Assembly (NCBI RefSeq): GCF_023630175.1 | Contig: NZ_JALLIN010000040.1 | Span: 1-64,000, forward strand | DNA from: Streptomyces cellostaticus | GTDB taxonomy: Bacteria; Actinomycetota; Actinomycetes; Streptomycetales; Streptomycetaceae | Reading direction: 5' to 3' | Length of the DNA: 64,000 nt | Shown: one piece after another, positions 44,590 to 54,130 of the stretch | Numbering within the stretch: position 1 is the first letter of the stretch | Layout of the letters: the number at the start of each line of letters is the position of its first letter | Position numbers and translations under genes: made by a program | Notes under the pieces: model-generated | The model's database searches: none | What the model saw: only the letters and a program-made list of their open reading frames with translations | What the model was told of the DNA's origin: nothing

Positions 44590-45242
44590 AGGATTCGGTA
44601 CCCCGCGCCCGGGACGGTCAGGATGACCTGCGGCTGGCCGAGCTTCTTGCGCAGTTTCATCACCGTCACGCGGACGACGTTGGTGAAGGGGTCGATGTTC
44701 TCGTCCCATGCCCGCTCCAATAACTCCTCGGCCGAGACGACCGCGCCGTCCGCCCGGAGCAGTTCCAGAAGGACGGCGAACTCCTTGCGTGCCAGGGACA
44801 CGTGGTGACCGTCGCGGTAGACCTCGCGGCGAGCGGTCTCCATTCGCAGACCTGCTCGCTCGTAGGAGGGCGGGCCCGCAGGCCGAGCACGGCGGGCCAA
44901 GGCGTGCACGCGGGCGACGAGTTCCTCGAAGGCGAACGGCTTGGGGAGGTAGTCGTCGGCGCCCAGGGCGAGACCGTCGATGCGGGAGGGAACGTCGGAG
45001 GCTGCGGTGATCATCAGCACCCGGGTGCTGCCGCCGGACTCCACGACGGCCCGGCACACCTCATCGCCGTGCACCACCGGCAGATCGCGGTCCAGCAGGA
45101 GCACGTCGTAGTCGTGCACGGAGAGGTGTTCCAGGGCGGAGTCGCCGTCGTGCACCAGGTCGACGGCGAACGCCTCCTCGCGCAACCCCTCGGCGAGGGC
45201 GAAGGCCAGCATGCGCTCATCCTCGGCGATCAGCACTCTCAT
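44586..45242 (-). CDS. OmpR-family response regulator
   Basis: This 218-aa regulator has a receiver domain with phospho-acceptor Asp51 ('YDVLLLDRDLP'), acidic pair 'AEDE' at 6-9 and Lys in 'YLPKPF'. The C-terminal winged helix reads 'TNVVRVTVMKLRKKLG' and 'ILTVPGAGYRIL'. The ATG at 45242 is 130 bp from the divergent lipoprotein gene, whose operon it likely controls. Confidence 0.94.
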   Translation of the reverse strand: MRVLIAEDERMLAFALAEGLREEAFAVDLVHDGDSALEHLSVHDYDVLLLDRDLPVVHGDEVCRAVVESGGSTRVLMITAASDVPSRIDGLALGADDYLPKPFAFEELVARVHALARRARPAGPPSYERAGLRMETARREVYRDGHHVSLARKEFAVLLELLRADGAVVSAEELLERAWDENIDPFTNVVRVTVMKLRKKLGQPQVILTVPGAGYRIL

Positions 45243-45372
45243 GCCGCACAGGATGGCAGAGGCGCGGATAACCGGAACGTAAACACTTCCGGTTACGCCG
45301 GTGATACCGGGCCCCACCTCTACTGGTCCCCGACGCCGGGAGACGCCCGGCACGGAAGGGATTGTCGAGCGC

Positions 45373-45885
45373 ATGCGTACCAAATCGCGCACTCGCTGGG
45401 GCCTGCTGGCCGCCATACCGCTGATGAGCCTCCTGCTCGCCGCCTGCGGGGGCGACAACGGCGGCGACGACAGTGTCGCCTCCGCGGGCGGTGACAAGCA
45501 GAAGGGCGAACAGCAACTCACCGCCGCCGAGAAGAGCAAGAAGTACACCGCCTGCCTCTCCGAGCGAGGCGTGGCGCCACCCGGCGGAAAGGCCGGCGAG
45601 GACGCGCCCGAGCAAATCGCCTCGCCCGAGGAAGTGGAGGCCGCGCTCGCGGCGTGCAAGGAGTTCGCACCCACCGCGCAGGACATGCAGGACAAGCCCG
45701 ACGCGAAGCAACTCGCCCAGATGCGCGAGTACGTCAAGTGCCTGCGCGCCAACGGCTACGACGCCCCGGACCCCGACCCGGAGACAGGTGGTATGCCGGT
45801 CGACCAGGACGCCATGAAGGACATGGACAAGCTCCGGGCCGCCGCGGAGAAGTGCAAGGACGTCAACCCCGCCTCCCAGCGGTGA
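45373..45885 (+). CDS. Lipoprotein
   Basis: This 170-aa exported lipoprotein has 'RTRWGLLAAIPLMSLLLAACG', a signal peptide ending in the lipobox LLAAC, then a Gly/Asp linker. Two repeated motifs carry Cys: 'YTACLSERGVAPPG' and 'YVKCLRANGYDAPDPDPETG', a pattern seen in actinobacterial lipoproteins next to MacB-type exporters. It is first in the divergent operon, 14 bp before the adaptor gene, and may deliver or sense the exported molecule outside the membrane. Confidence 0.88.
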   Translation: MRTKSRTRWGLLAAIPLMSLLLAACGGDNGGDDSVASAGGDKQKGEQQLTAAEKSKKYTACLSERGVAPPGGKAGEDAPEQIASPEEVEAALAACKEFAPTAQDMQDKPDAKQLAQMREYVKCLRANGYDAPDPDPETGGMPVDQDAMKDMDKLRAAAEKCKDVNPASQR

Positions 45886-45899
45886 CGGGCGGCGACGCC

Positions 45900-47126
45900 A
45901 TGACACACACACCCGACACCGGCACCGCGGACGATAGGCCCAAGCGCACCGACCACCTCCCCACTCCGGCGGACCCAGCACAGACACCCGCACACAACCC
46001 GCCGGACACGCCTCTCGACGACACCCGGCAGGGGCCGCCACGCACCCGCCGCCCCCGCACCGTCGTCGCCCTCGTCGCGGTTGCCGTCGCGGTCGTCCTG
46101 GGGACCGTCGGGGTGGTGGCGTACGGCGCCGGCGACGAAGGCGGGAAAACTGACAAGGGCAGCGGCCTGCCACCGGCGACCGCCACCGTGACCCGCTCCG
46201 ACCTCGCCCGCGAGGACACCGTCACCGGCAGCCTCGGCTACGGCGACAAGCAGCCACTGCTGAGCGGCGCATCGGGCACCCTGACCTGGATGCCGAAACC
46301 CGGCACCACCATTGCGCAGGGTCAGAACGCCTTCAAGGTCGACGGGCAGCCCGTCCCTCTCATCTACGGCGACACCCCGCTCTACCGCGCACTGCGCCCC
46401 GGAGCGAAAGGCCCCGACGTTGCCGAGGTGGAGCGTGCGCTGGCCGCCCTCGGCTACACCGGCTTCACTGCCGACGAGGAGTACTCCGACAAGACCGCGG
46501 CAGCGGTCAAGCGCTGGCAGAAGAGCCTCGGCGTGCCGCAGACGGGCACGGTCGAGCCCGCCGACCTGGTCGTCGCCGGCGGCAAGATACGCGTCACCGG
46601 ACACGAGGTGAAGCCGGGCGAGCCCCTCCGGCCCGGCTCACCCGTCCTGACGTACACCAGCACCGGCCGGCTGGTCGTCATCGACCTCGACGCCAAGAAG
46701 CAGAACCTCGTGCGCCGCGGCGACGCGGTCGCCGTCATCCTGCCCGACGGGGCGCGCGCGGCCGGCACCGTCTCCTCCGTCGGCAAGGTGGCAAGCACCG
46801 AGAACGGCGGGGGAGGGCCGGGAGGGGACGACGGCAAGACGGTCATCAAGGTCACCGTCCGGATCGACGACAAGGACAAGGACAAGCTCGGCAGCTACGA
46901 CGGCGCGCCCGTCGACGTGGAGATCACCTCCGAGAAGAAGAAGGACGTGCTGACCGTGCCCATCTCCGCACTCCTCGCCCTGTCGGAGGGCGGCTACGGC
47001 GTCCAAGTCGTCAAGGGCTCCGTCACCACCACCGTCGCGGTGAAGACCGGCATGTTCGCCAACGGCCGGGTCGAGATCACCGGCGACGGACTGAAGGCGG
47101 GCGACAAGGTCGGGGTGCCGCGATGA
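45900..47126 (+). CDS. Efflux adaptor with peptidoglycan-binding domain
   Basis: This 408-aa single-span membrane protein has a Pro-rich cytoplasmic N-terminus, the helix '[20 protein letters not shown]' (~52-72), then an HlyD/MacA-like extracytoplasmic part. A peptidoglycan-binding domain is embedded near 165-210 ('[20 protein letters not shown]', '[16 protein letters not shown]'). This is the usual form of the MFP-like partner of Gram-positive MacB exporters. The stop overlaps the ATPase start (ATGA). It probably links the ABC transporter to the wall. Confidence 0.9.
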   Translation: MTHTPDTGTADDRPKRTDHLPTPADPAQTPAHNPPDTPLDDTRQGPPRTRRPRTVVALVAVAVAVVLGTVGVVAYGAGDEGGKTDKGSGLPPATATVTRSDLAREDTVTGSLGYGDKQPLLSGASGTLTWMPKPGTTIAQGQNAFKVDGQPVPLIYGDTPLYRALRPGAKGPDVAEVERALAALGYTGFTADEEYSDKTAAAVKRWQKSLGVPQTGTVEPADLVVAGGKIRVTGHEVKPGEPLRPGSPVLTYTSTGRLVVIDLDAKKQNLVRRGDAVAVILPDGARAAGTVSSVGKVASTENGGGGPGGDDGKTVIKVTVRIDDKDKDKLGSYDGAPVDVEITSEKKKDVLTVPISALLALSEGGYGVQVVKGSVTTTVAVKTGMFANGRVEITGDGLKAGDKVGVPR

Positions 47127-47848
47127 CCTCCACCGTCGTGCGCCTTGACCGCATCACCCGCTCCTACCCCGGGGGCGTCACCGCCCTCGACGGCGTCAGC
47201 CTCGACATCCGCCACGGCGAACTGGTCGCCATCGTCGGCCCCTCCGGGTCAGGCAAATCGACCCTCCTCAACATGATCGGCAGCCTGGACCGGCCCGACC
47301 ACGGCACCGTCACCGTAGACGGCCACGACGTCGCCACCCTCGGCGACCGGGAGCTGTCCGCGCTGCGCGCGCTGCACATCGGCTTCGTCTTCCAGCACTT
47401 CCATCTCACCGCCGGTGTCCGCGCCCTCGACAACGTCGCCGAGGGCCTGCTGTACGCGGGCATCCCGCTCGCTCAGCGTCGCGTCGCCGCCCGGGCAGCC
47501 CTGGAACGGGTCGGCCTCGGCCACCGCGTCTACCACCGGCCCCACGAGCTGTCCGGCGGCGAGAAGCAGCGTGTTGCCATCGCCCGCGCCCTGGTGGGTG
47601 AGCCGAGCCTGCTCCTCGCGGACGAGCCGACCGGGGCCCTGGACTCCCGTTCAGGAACCACCGTGATGAACCTGCTGCGTGCCCTGAACGCCGAGGGCAC
47701 CACTGTGGTGATCATCACCCACGACCGGGAGATCGCCGCCTCCCTGCCCCGCCAGGTCCACGTGCGCGACGGCCGCATCGTGCACGACTCCGCGCCCGGT
47801 GCCACGCAGACCGGCGCGGCCGACGCCCAGGCGGTGTCGCCGTGCTGA
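47123..47848 (+). CDS. ABC transporter ATP-binding protein (MacB/LolD type)
   Basis: This 241-aa ATPase has Walker A 'GPSGSGKST' (~41-49), Q-loop 'FVFQHFHL', signature '[15 protein letters not shown]', Walker B '[13 protein letters not shown]' and 'ITHD' H-loop. It fits the MacB/LolD class that powers mechanotransmission exporters. It overlaps both neighbours, so the three proteins are made in fixed ratio. Confidence 0.95.
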   Translation: MTSTVVRLDRITRSYPGGVTALDGVSLDIRHGELVAIVGPSGSGKSTLLNMIGSLDRPDHGTVTVDGHDVATLGDRELSALRALHIGFVFQHFHLTAGVRALDNVAEGLLYAGIPLAQRRVAARAALERVGLGHRVYHRPHELSGGEKQRVAIARALVGEPSLLLADEPTGALDSRSGTTVMNLLRALNAEGTTVVIITHDREIAASLPRQVHVRDGRIVHDSAPGATQTGAADAQAVSPC

Positions 47849-49032
47849 AGGTCTCTCGCATGAACACGCGCGACATCGTCCGCGTCGGAGCCTTCGGACT
47901 GCGAGCCCGCCCGCTGCGGGTCTTCCTGTCCGCGCTCGGCATCGCCATCGGCATCGCGGCGATGATCGGCGTCGTGGGAATCTCCACCTCCAGCCACGCC
48001 GAACTGCAGCGCACCCTCGACCGCCTCGGCACCAACCTCCTCACCGCGACCCCCGGCCGGACCTTCAGCGGCGGCGAGGCCAAGCTCCCCGAACGCTCCA
48101 TCGACATGGTCGGCCGTATCGCCCCGGTCGAATCCGCGACCGGCACCGGCAAGGTCAAGGCGTACGTCTACCGCAACGACCGCATCCCGGCCGCCGAGAA
48201 CGGCAGCATCAGCGTCCGGGCCGCCCGCCTCGACCTCCTGGACACCGTTGGAGGCACCCTCGCCCGCGGCAGCTGGCTCAACTCCGCCACCTCCAGGTAT
48301 CCGGCCGCTGTGCTTGGCGCAGGCGCCGCCGACCGGCTGGGCATCGGCAGCATCAGCCCCGACTCCCAGGTATGGCTGGGCGGCCAGTGGTTCAGCGTCG
48401 TCGGCGTCCTCGACGAGGTGGCCCTGGCACCCGAGCTCGACGACAGCGCACTCGTCGGCTGGGACATCGCCAAGCGACATCTCGCCTTCGACGGACACCC
48501 CACCACGCTCTACGTCCGCACCACCGACAGCGCCGTCACCGCGGTGCGCGAGGTCCTCGCCGCCACCGTCAACCCCGAGGCACCCACCGAAGTGCTCGTC
48601 AGCCGCCCCTCGGACGCTCTCGCCGCCAAGGGCGCCACCGATGCGGCCTTCACCGGCCTGATGCTCGGCCTCGGCGGGGTCGCCCTCCTCGTCGGCGGGG
48701 TCGGCGTGGCCAACACCATGGTCATCTCCGTCCTGGAACGCCGCGGTGAGATCGGCCTACGCCGCGCTCTCGGCGCACGGCGCGGCAATATTCGCACACA
48801 GTTCCTCGCGGAGTCCCAGCTGCTGGCGGGCATCGGCGGGATCGCCGGAGTCGTCATCGGGGCGGCCGTCACCGCTGTCTACGCCTTCTCTCAGGGCTGG
48901 CCGGCCGTCGTCCCAGTCTGGGCGATGGCCGGCGGCCTTGTCGCCACCCTCGCGATCGGCGCCCTGGCCGGGCTCTACCCGGCCGTACGGGCCTCCCGAC
49001 TGCCCCCGACCGAGGCGCTGTCCGGGGCCTGA
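47842..49032 (+). CDS. MacB-like ABC transporter permease
   Basis: This 396-aa permease has one N-terminal helix ('[20 protein letters not shown]'), a large extracytoplasmic domain (~50-270) and three C-terminal helices with '[20 protein letters not shown]', the FtsX/MacB signature. The GTG at 47842 overlaps the ATPase stop by 7 nt. With the adaptor and ATPase it makes a complete MacB-type exporter, probably for a peptide, lipoprotein or amphipathic antibiotic. Confidence 0.93.
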   Translation: MLKVSRMNTRDIVRVGAFGLRARPLRVFLSALGIAIGIAAMIGVVGISTSSHAELQRTLDRLGTNLLTATPGRTFSGGEAKLPERSIDMVGRIAPVESATGTGKVKAYVYRNDRIPAAENGSISVRAARLDLLDTVGGTLARGSWLNSATSRYPAAVLGAGAADRLGIGSISPDSQVWLGGQWFSVVGVLDEVALAPELDDSALVGWDIAKRHLAFDGHPTTLYVRTTDSAVTAVREVLAATVNPEAPTEVLVSRPSDALAAKGATDAAFTGLMLGLGGVALLVGGVGVANTMVISVLERRGEIGLRRALGARRGNIRTQFLAESQLLAGIGGIAGVVIGAAVTAVYAFSQGWPAVVPVWAMAGGLVATLAIGALAGLYPAVRASRLPPTEALSGA

Positions 49033-49171
49033 TCCCGGCACACGCCACGGCCCTCCCCTTTCCTGCCCCCGAGCAGGCTCACCGGGAACTCCCGTTCCCC
49101 GGAGCCCGCCCGGCGTCCCCCGTCCTCGCCCGATCCCTCAGCGAACCATCAGTGACCGGAAGGAACGCCCG

Positions 49172-50641
49172 ATGACATCGATGCACTCGCATCAGCAGCC
49201 ACAGGGGATATCCCGGAGAGGGGCGCTGGGCGCGATAGCCACGGGCTTCGTGGCCTCGACGGCCCTCGGCGGGCAGGCGTACGGTGCCACACCCACCTGC
49301 CCGCCTGTGGAGAGCGCGGGCAAGCGGGTGCGGCAGCACCTGCGCGTACTGGACGCCGTCGCCGCCCGGCACGGCGGCGACCGGGCGGCCGGCCGGCCCG
49401 GCTTCGAGTACTCCGCCCGCTACGTGGAGCACCGGCTCCACGCGGCCGGCCTGCGCACCCGGCGTCAGCACTTCGGCTACGTCCGTACGGACTTCGTACG
49501 CGACACCGTCGAGCAGATCCGCCCGCGGCGGCGCGACGTGATCCACTTCCCGGCGCATGGCTTGGCGGCGTCGCCCGACGGCGGACACATCGGTGAACTC
49601 GTCGTCCCGCGCAACCCGTTCGGCGACGCCGCAGACAGCTGGGAGGGGATCGACGCCCGCGCGAAGGTGGCGCTTCTGCAACTGCGCCCGAACACGCTGC
49701 GCGGAGCCCGGCAGGAACGCCGCACTGGCTGCCACACAGGAGGCGGACCGTCCGTCCACCAGCGGATCGCGGACGACCAGACCGCCATGGCCCGCCAAGC
49801 CTTGGTCTACGCCCGCGCCGCCGGCGTCTCGGCGGTGCTGTTCTACCTCGACCAATTCGACTTTCTCATCGGCCTGTCCTTCGACGCCCCCGGGGACATC
49901 AGCCTGCCCCCGGCTGCCGCCGTCTACTCCAGTGCCGCCACCGCACTGCGGCAGGACATGGATGCCGGGGGCGCGACAGTGCGTGTCGATCTCGAACTGC
50001 GAGAGCGCCAGGTCGACACTTTCAACGTCCTGACCGTGCCGCCCGACATCACCGCCCCCCGCCATCTCTTCGGAGCCCACCTCGACAGTGTCCCAGCGGG
50101 CCCCGGCATCGACGACAATGCCTCCGGCTCCGCGCTCCTGCTCGACCTCGCCCTCTCCCTGGCCGCCCGCGCCGGACGCCGTGCCCAGTTCTGCTGGTGG
50201 GGCGGCGAGGAGGACGGGATGCGCGGCTCTCGGCACTTCGTCGCCACCGAACCGCTCGGACTCGTCCGCGGCTACTTCAATACCGACATGGTCGCTGCCC
50301 CCAACTACGTCATCAGTGTCTACGGCGACGGCCCGCAGCGCCACTACACCGACCACCTCGCTGCCGTCGGCCGACCCTGGCTGGAGGGCCCGATCGACGG
50401 CATGTCCGACCAAGTACCCTTCCTGGACGCCGGCATCCCGGTCGCCGGGATCGACACCGTCAACAGTGCCCCCGCGCGCCTCAAGGACGACCACGAGGCC
50501 GCCGTCTTCGGCGGCGTCGCCGGCCAGCCCTTCGACCCCCAGTACCACGCCCCCGGCGACACCCTCACCAACATCAGCACCACGGCCCTGGGTATCTGCA
50601 CCACCGCCTCCCACGCCGCACTCCGCGCCACCACCCGGTAA
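49172..50641 (+). CDS. Tat-exported M28 aminopeptidase
   Basis: This 489-aa zinc peptidase starts with a twin-arginine signal ('GISRRGALGAIATGFVASTA'). A PA-like insert lies at ~120-260. The M28 catalytic part carries the metal ligands: His and Asp in 'FGAHLDSVPAGPGIDDNASG', Glu pair in 'WWGGEEDGMRGS', Asp in 'FNTDMVA', His in 'QYHAPGDT'. It resembles Streptomyces aminopeptidase S. The ATG at 49172 follows GGAAGGAA. It lies downstream of the exporter operon but with its own 139-bp upstream region. Confidence 0.92.
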   Translation: MTSMHSHQQPQGISRRGALGAIATGFVASTALGGQAYGATPTCPPVESAGKRVRQHLRVLDAVAARHGGDRAAGRPGFEYSARYVEHRLHAAGLRTRRQHFGYVRTDFVRDTVEQIRPRRRDVIHFPAHGLAASPDGGHIGELVVPRNPFGDAADSWEGIDARAKVALLQLRPNTLRGARQERRTGCHTGGGPSVHQRIADDQTAMARQALVYARAAGVSAVLFYLDQFDFLIGLSFDAPGDISLPPAAAVYSSAATALRQDMDAGGATVRVDLELRERQVDTFNVLTVPPDITAPRHLFGAHLDSVPAGPGIDDNASGSALLLDLALSLAARAGRRAQFCWWGGEEDGMRGSRHFVATEPLGLVRGYFNTDMVAAPNYVISVYGDGPQRHYTDHLAAVGRPWLEGPIDGMSDQVPFLDAGIPVAGIDTVNSAPARLKDDHEAAVFGGVAGQPFDPQYHAPGDTLTNISTTALGICTTASHAALRATTR

Positions 50642-50702
50642 CAGCGCGCCCCAAGCCGCGGAAGGATTCTCACAGATGACCATTCAGGAGAATGATCACG
50701 AG

Positions 50703-51641
50703 TCAGCTGAAGGTGCGTCGGTAGGTTTGCGGGCTGACGCCGGTGGTGCGTTTGAAGCGGTCGCGGAAGGCGGTGGGCGAGCCGAATCCGACCTGGTGGC
50801 CGATGCGTTCGACGGAGTGCTCGGTGGTCTCCAGCAGGTGTTGTGCCTGGCGGATGCGGGCCCGGTGGAGCCACTGGAGCGGGGTGGTGCCCGTCTGGGT
50901 GCGGAAGCGTCGGATCAGGGTGCGGGTGCTGGTTCCGCAGTGCGCGGCGATGTCGCCCAGGGTGAGGTCGCGGGCGAGGTTCTCGCGCAGCCAGGTCAGC
51001 AGCGTCTCCAACTCGGACCCCTGCGGGGGGAGGGCATGGTCGTAGACGATGAACTGAGCCTGTCCGCCCTCGCGTTCGAGTGGCATCACGGAAAGACGGG
51101 CGGCATCGGCGGCGACGGCCGAGCCGTAGTCACGACGGATCATGTGCAGGCACAGGTCCATGCCGGCGGCGGCGCCTGCCGAGGTGAGGAACTGGCCGTT
51201 GTCGACATAGAGCACGTCCGCGTCGACGGTGACGTCGGGGTGCAGGGCGGCCAGTAGGTCTGCCGCACGCCAGTGGGTCGTGACGCGCAGCCCGTCGAGA
51301 AGACCGGTGGCCGCGAGGGGAAACGTGCCCACGCACAGCGAGGCGATCCGTGTCCCGGACGCGGCGGCCGACCTCAGAGCGTCGCGTACGGCAGGAGGGA
51401 GCGGGGCCGTGGGGTCGGCGATTCCCGGCACGACGATCGTGTCCGCGTTCTTCAAGCCCTCCAGGTTCCACGGCGCGCGCAGGGTGAAGGCGCCGGCGTC
51501 GATCTCGTTGCGTTCTGCGCAGACCCGCAGCTGGTAGCCGGGCCGCCCGTCGGGCAGGCGGGTCCGGGTAAAAACCTCGATAGGCGTGGACAAGTCGAAC
51601 GGGATCACCTGGTCCAGCGCGAGAACGGCGATGGTGTGCAT
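50703..51641 (-). CDS. GlxA-type AraC transcriptional regulator
   Basis: This 312-aa protein has an N-terminal DJ-1/PfpI-like sensing domain ('MHTIAVLALDQVIPFDLSTP', 'ASLCVGTFPLAATGLLDG' with the elbow Cys) and a C-terminal AraC double HTH ('LTLGDIAAHCGTSTRTLIRR', 'SVERIGHQVGFGSPTAFRDR'). It is divergent from a DJ-1/PfpI gene, whose operon it probably activates. The sensed molecule is unknown. Confidence 0.93.
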   Translation of the reverse strand: MHTIAVLALDQVIPFDLSTPIEVFTRTRLPDGRPGYQLRVCAERNEIDAGAFTLRAPWNLEGLKNADTIVVPGIADPTAPLPPAVRDALRSAAASGTRIASLCVGTFPLAATGLLDGLRVTTHWRAADLLAALHPDVTVDADVLYVDNGQFLTSAGAAAGMDLCLHMIRRDYGSAVAADAARLSVMPLEREGGQAQFIVYDHALPPQGSELETLLTWLRENLARDLTLGDIAAHCGTSTRTLIRRFRTQTGTTPLQWLHRARIRQAQHLLETTEHSVERIGHQVGFGSPTAFRDRFKRTTGVSPQTYRRTFS

Positions 51642-51839
51642 GGCGGGAACCTATCTGTTCGAAGCACGACGAATCCCGGGCCAAGATGCCAGTACGCCCA
51701 TGTGACACCAGGTTTGATGCCCGTAGAAGGGTATGGCAATTTTCCGTTGAAACATGTCACTCCTGCCTCTGGGCGATCGAGTCCGCAGCCGGTTGGCTTC
51801 ACCACGACGCAGCAAACCCGATCCCGGAGGAACGACCCC

Positions 51840-52529
51840 ATGCACGTCCAGATCAGCCTGTTCGACGGCTTCGACCCGCTCGATGTCATCGCCCCCTACG
51901 AGGTGCTGTACGCCGGCGGCACAGCCTCGGAGGGAGCGGTGACCGTGGAACTGGCCTCCGCGGAGGGGCCTCGCGAGGTGATCAGCGGTACCGGGGGGCT
52001 GGTACTGCGCGCCACCGCCGCACTCGACCCGGAACGTGCGGACATGATCCTGGTGCCCGGCGCCTCCGGCCGCGTCGGCGAACCCGGCGAGGTCCCGGAG
52101 GAGGAAGCGGGGACCGGTGAGTGGAAGCAGAGCGAGTTCATCCCCGTGCTGCTCGGCCGCACGCTGACCACCGAGCTGCCCGCGCTCCTGAAGCAGGCGA
52201 TGGACGCCCCGGACGTGACCGTCGCCACCGTCTGCGGCGGCTCGCTCGTCCTGGCCATGGCCGGCTTGCTGGAGGGGCGACACGCCACCACGCACCACAC
52301 GGGCCTGGACATGCTGGACGCCACCGGAGCGCACGCGGTACGCGCCCGTGTCGTCGACGACGGCGACCTGATCACCGGCGCCGGCGTCACCTCTGGACTC
52401 GATCTCGGCCTGTACCTGCTGGAACGCGAGGTCGGCCCACGTATCGCGCACGCCGTCGAGGAACTCTTCGCCTACGAGCGACGCGGCACCATCTGGCGCG
52501 CCAAGGGCCCCACTCCCGCCACCTTCTGA
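51840..52529 (+). CDS. DJ-1/PfpI-family protein
   Basis: This 229-aa class I glutamine-amidotransferase-like fold protein has 'ISLFDGFDPLDVIAPYEVL' at the N-terminus and the nucleophile elbow 'TVCGGSLVLAMAGLLEG' (Cys ~125). This is the pattern of isonitrile hydratase/ThiJ relatives. The ATG at 51840 follows GGAGGAAC. It is the first gene of a small operon divergent from the GlxA-type regulator, which has a related sensing domain. Confidence 0.9.
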   Translation: MHVQISLFDGFDPLDVIAPYEVLYAGGTASEGAVTVELASAEGPREVISGTGGLVLRATAALDPERADMILVPGASGRVGEPGEVPEEEAGTGEWKQSEFIPVLLGRTLTTELPALLKQAMDAPDVTVATVCGGSLVLAMAGLLEGRHATTHHTGLDMLDATGAHAVRARVVDDGDLITGAGVTSGLDLGLYLLEREVGPRIAHAVEELFAYERRGTIWRAKGPTPATF

Positions 52530-52601
52530 GCCCCCGGCCCGCACCCACCGCCGCGGGCCCGCCCCTCACGCCTGTATCGCATCACGAGAAAGAGCATCAC
52601 C

Positions 52602-52922
52602 ATGCCCGTTGAAGGCACCTGGAACCTGTCCATCTCCACCCCCATCGGCAAGATCGAGACCGTGGTGGAACTGCGCAGGCAAAACGACGGCACCCTGACC
52701 GGCGTCGCTCACGGAACCGGCGAGGAGGTACCACTCAGCGACATCGCCTTCGACGGCGGCCGGCTCACCTGGAAGCAGGCCATCATCATGCCCATGCGGC
52801 TCAACCTGGCCTTCGACGTGACCGTGGACGGCGACACGCTCAACGGCACCTCCAAGGCCGGTCGCCTCCCGGCCTCGATGGTCACCGGCGAGCGCCGGGC
52901 GGCCGTGGAGCACCAGGCGTGA
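52602..52922 (+). CDS. Small beta-rich protein of unknown function
   Basis: This 106-aa cytosolic protein has a regular strand pattern ('MPVEGTWNLSISTPIGKIET', 'GTLTGVAHGTGEEVPLSDI', 'DVTVDGDTLNGTSKAG'), like lipocalin-type or DUF-annotated small proteins that measure a ligand. ATG at 52602. Its stop region overlaps the next gene's GTG (GTGA), so it is part of the DJ-1 operon. Confidence 0.8.
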   Translation: MPVEGTWNLSISTPIGKIETVVELRRQNDGTLTGVAHGTGEEVPLSDIAFDGGRLTWKQAIIMPMRLNLAFDVTVDGDTLNGTSKAGRLPASMVTGERRAAVEHQA

Positions 52923-53386
52923 CCGAGATTCTGCTGTCCCTGCACGTCCTGGCCGCCATCCTGGCCGTCGGCCCCGTCACCGTTGCTGCCAGCATGTTCC
53001 CCGGGACGCTGCGCCGTACGGCCAGCGACCGGGACGGCACCCGCACGACCCTGCAGACGCTGCACCGCATCTGCAGGGTCTACGCAGGCATCGGCATCGC
53101 GGTCCCCATGTTCGGCCTTGCCACAGCCAGCAGCCTCGGTGTCCTCGGCGACGCCTGGCTGATCACCTCGATCGTGCTGACCGCAGCGGCCGCCGGCGTC
53201 CTGATCCTGCTCATCCTGCCCGGTCAGGACCGTGCCCTGACCGACACGGTGAGCACGGCCGAGACGCCGTCGCTGGCGCACGCAGACGCGGGCCGTCTCG
53301 CCCTGGCCACCGGCATCTTCAACCTCCTCTGGGCGACTGTCACCGTCCTGATGATCATCCGCCCCGGCTCGACCACAGGAGCGTGA
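52919..53386 (+). CDS. Integral membrane protein, DUF2269-like
   Basis: This 155-aa protein has four hydrophobic helices ('ILLSLHVLAAILAVGPVTVA', 'YAGIGIAVPMFGLATASSLG', 'SIVLTAAAAGVLILLILPG', 'ATGIFNLLWATVTVLMII'). His in the first helix and general layout resemble small DUF2269-type membrane proteins. It starts with a GTG overlapping the previous stop and ends overlapping the next start. Confidence 0.75.
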   Translation: MTEILLSLHVLAAILAVGPVTVAASMFPGTLRRTASDRDGTRTTLQTLHRICRVYAGIGIAVPMFGLATASSLGVLGDAWLITSIVLTAAAAGVLILLILPGQDRALTDTVSTAETPSLAHADAGRLALATGIFNLLWATVTVLMIIRPGSTTGA

Positions 53387-53667
53387 CCATGCATCCGCGT
53401 TCACCGCGCCACCTGCGCATCGCAGCTCACGCCGAGCTGATCTCCCTGATCGTGATGCTGGCCAACGTGTTCACCGTCCATCTCAAGCCCATCTCGTCCG
53501 TGATGGGCCCCACACACGGCTGCGCGTACCTGTTCGTAGTGATCGCAACATGGCGCCTCAAGCCTGCCCCGGCCGTCGACATCGCAGCCCTCGTGCCGGG
53601 CGTCGGTGGGCTGCTCGCGCTGCGGCTGCTCGACCGTGGCGATGCGGCCGTAGGCCAGCAGACATGA
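53383..53667 (+). CDS. Small membrane protein
   Basis: This 94-aa protein has two or three hydrophobic segments ('ELISLIVMLANVFTVHLKPI', 'GCAYLFVVIATWR', 'ALVPGVGGLLALRLL') and resembles DUF3817-like proteins, which carry a similar 'GP.HG..Y' loop ('GPTHGCAYL'). The GTG at 53383 or the ATG at 53389 are both possible. It is the last gene of the DJ-1 operon; no terminator is obvious behind it. Confidence 0.75.
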   Translation: MTMHPRSPRHLRIAAHAELISLIVMLANVFTVHLKPISSVMGPTHGCAYLFVVIATWRLKPAPAVDIAALVPGVGGLLALRLLDRGDAAVGQQT

Positions 53668-54130
53668 CTGCGAGTTGAACATCTGTCGCTACCGTTCCTC
53701 ACATGGCAGACCACGACTGCCGCGCTCACACAGGACATCCAGCACCGTTTCGGTGCTCTGCGCCAACAGCCCCGCTGTGATCACGATCATGGTCTCGACG
53801 CGCCACGCCGACCATCCACGAGCTCGTTTGGGAGACCTCACTTTTGTCCTCCGCGATCGAGTGCACTGCTGGGCGGCAGGGCAGGGGATGTACGCGGGGA
53901 ACTCCCACGCACTGTGCCTCTCCCGCGACAGCGCTCCAGGCAACGTGGTTTGGCACGGCCGGGGAACGATCAAGGACATGGGACAGCCAGGGTCCCCAGG
54001 GTGCTCAGAAGCCAGAGCCCCGTTACGCGGTGCGCGCCCGCGTCCACACTGCCGGGACCGTGGCGAGCGGTATGCGAGTCACCGTCGACGAGGTCGGACG
54101 AGCCACGGCAGACCGGGATGATCGGAGATG
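53668..54130. other. Intergenic, no gene seen
   Basis: Short frames on both strands lack family features. It separates the end of the DJ-1 operon from the convergent glycosyltransferase. Confidence 0.3.
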
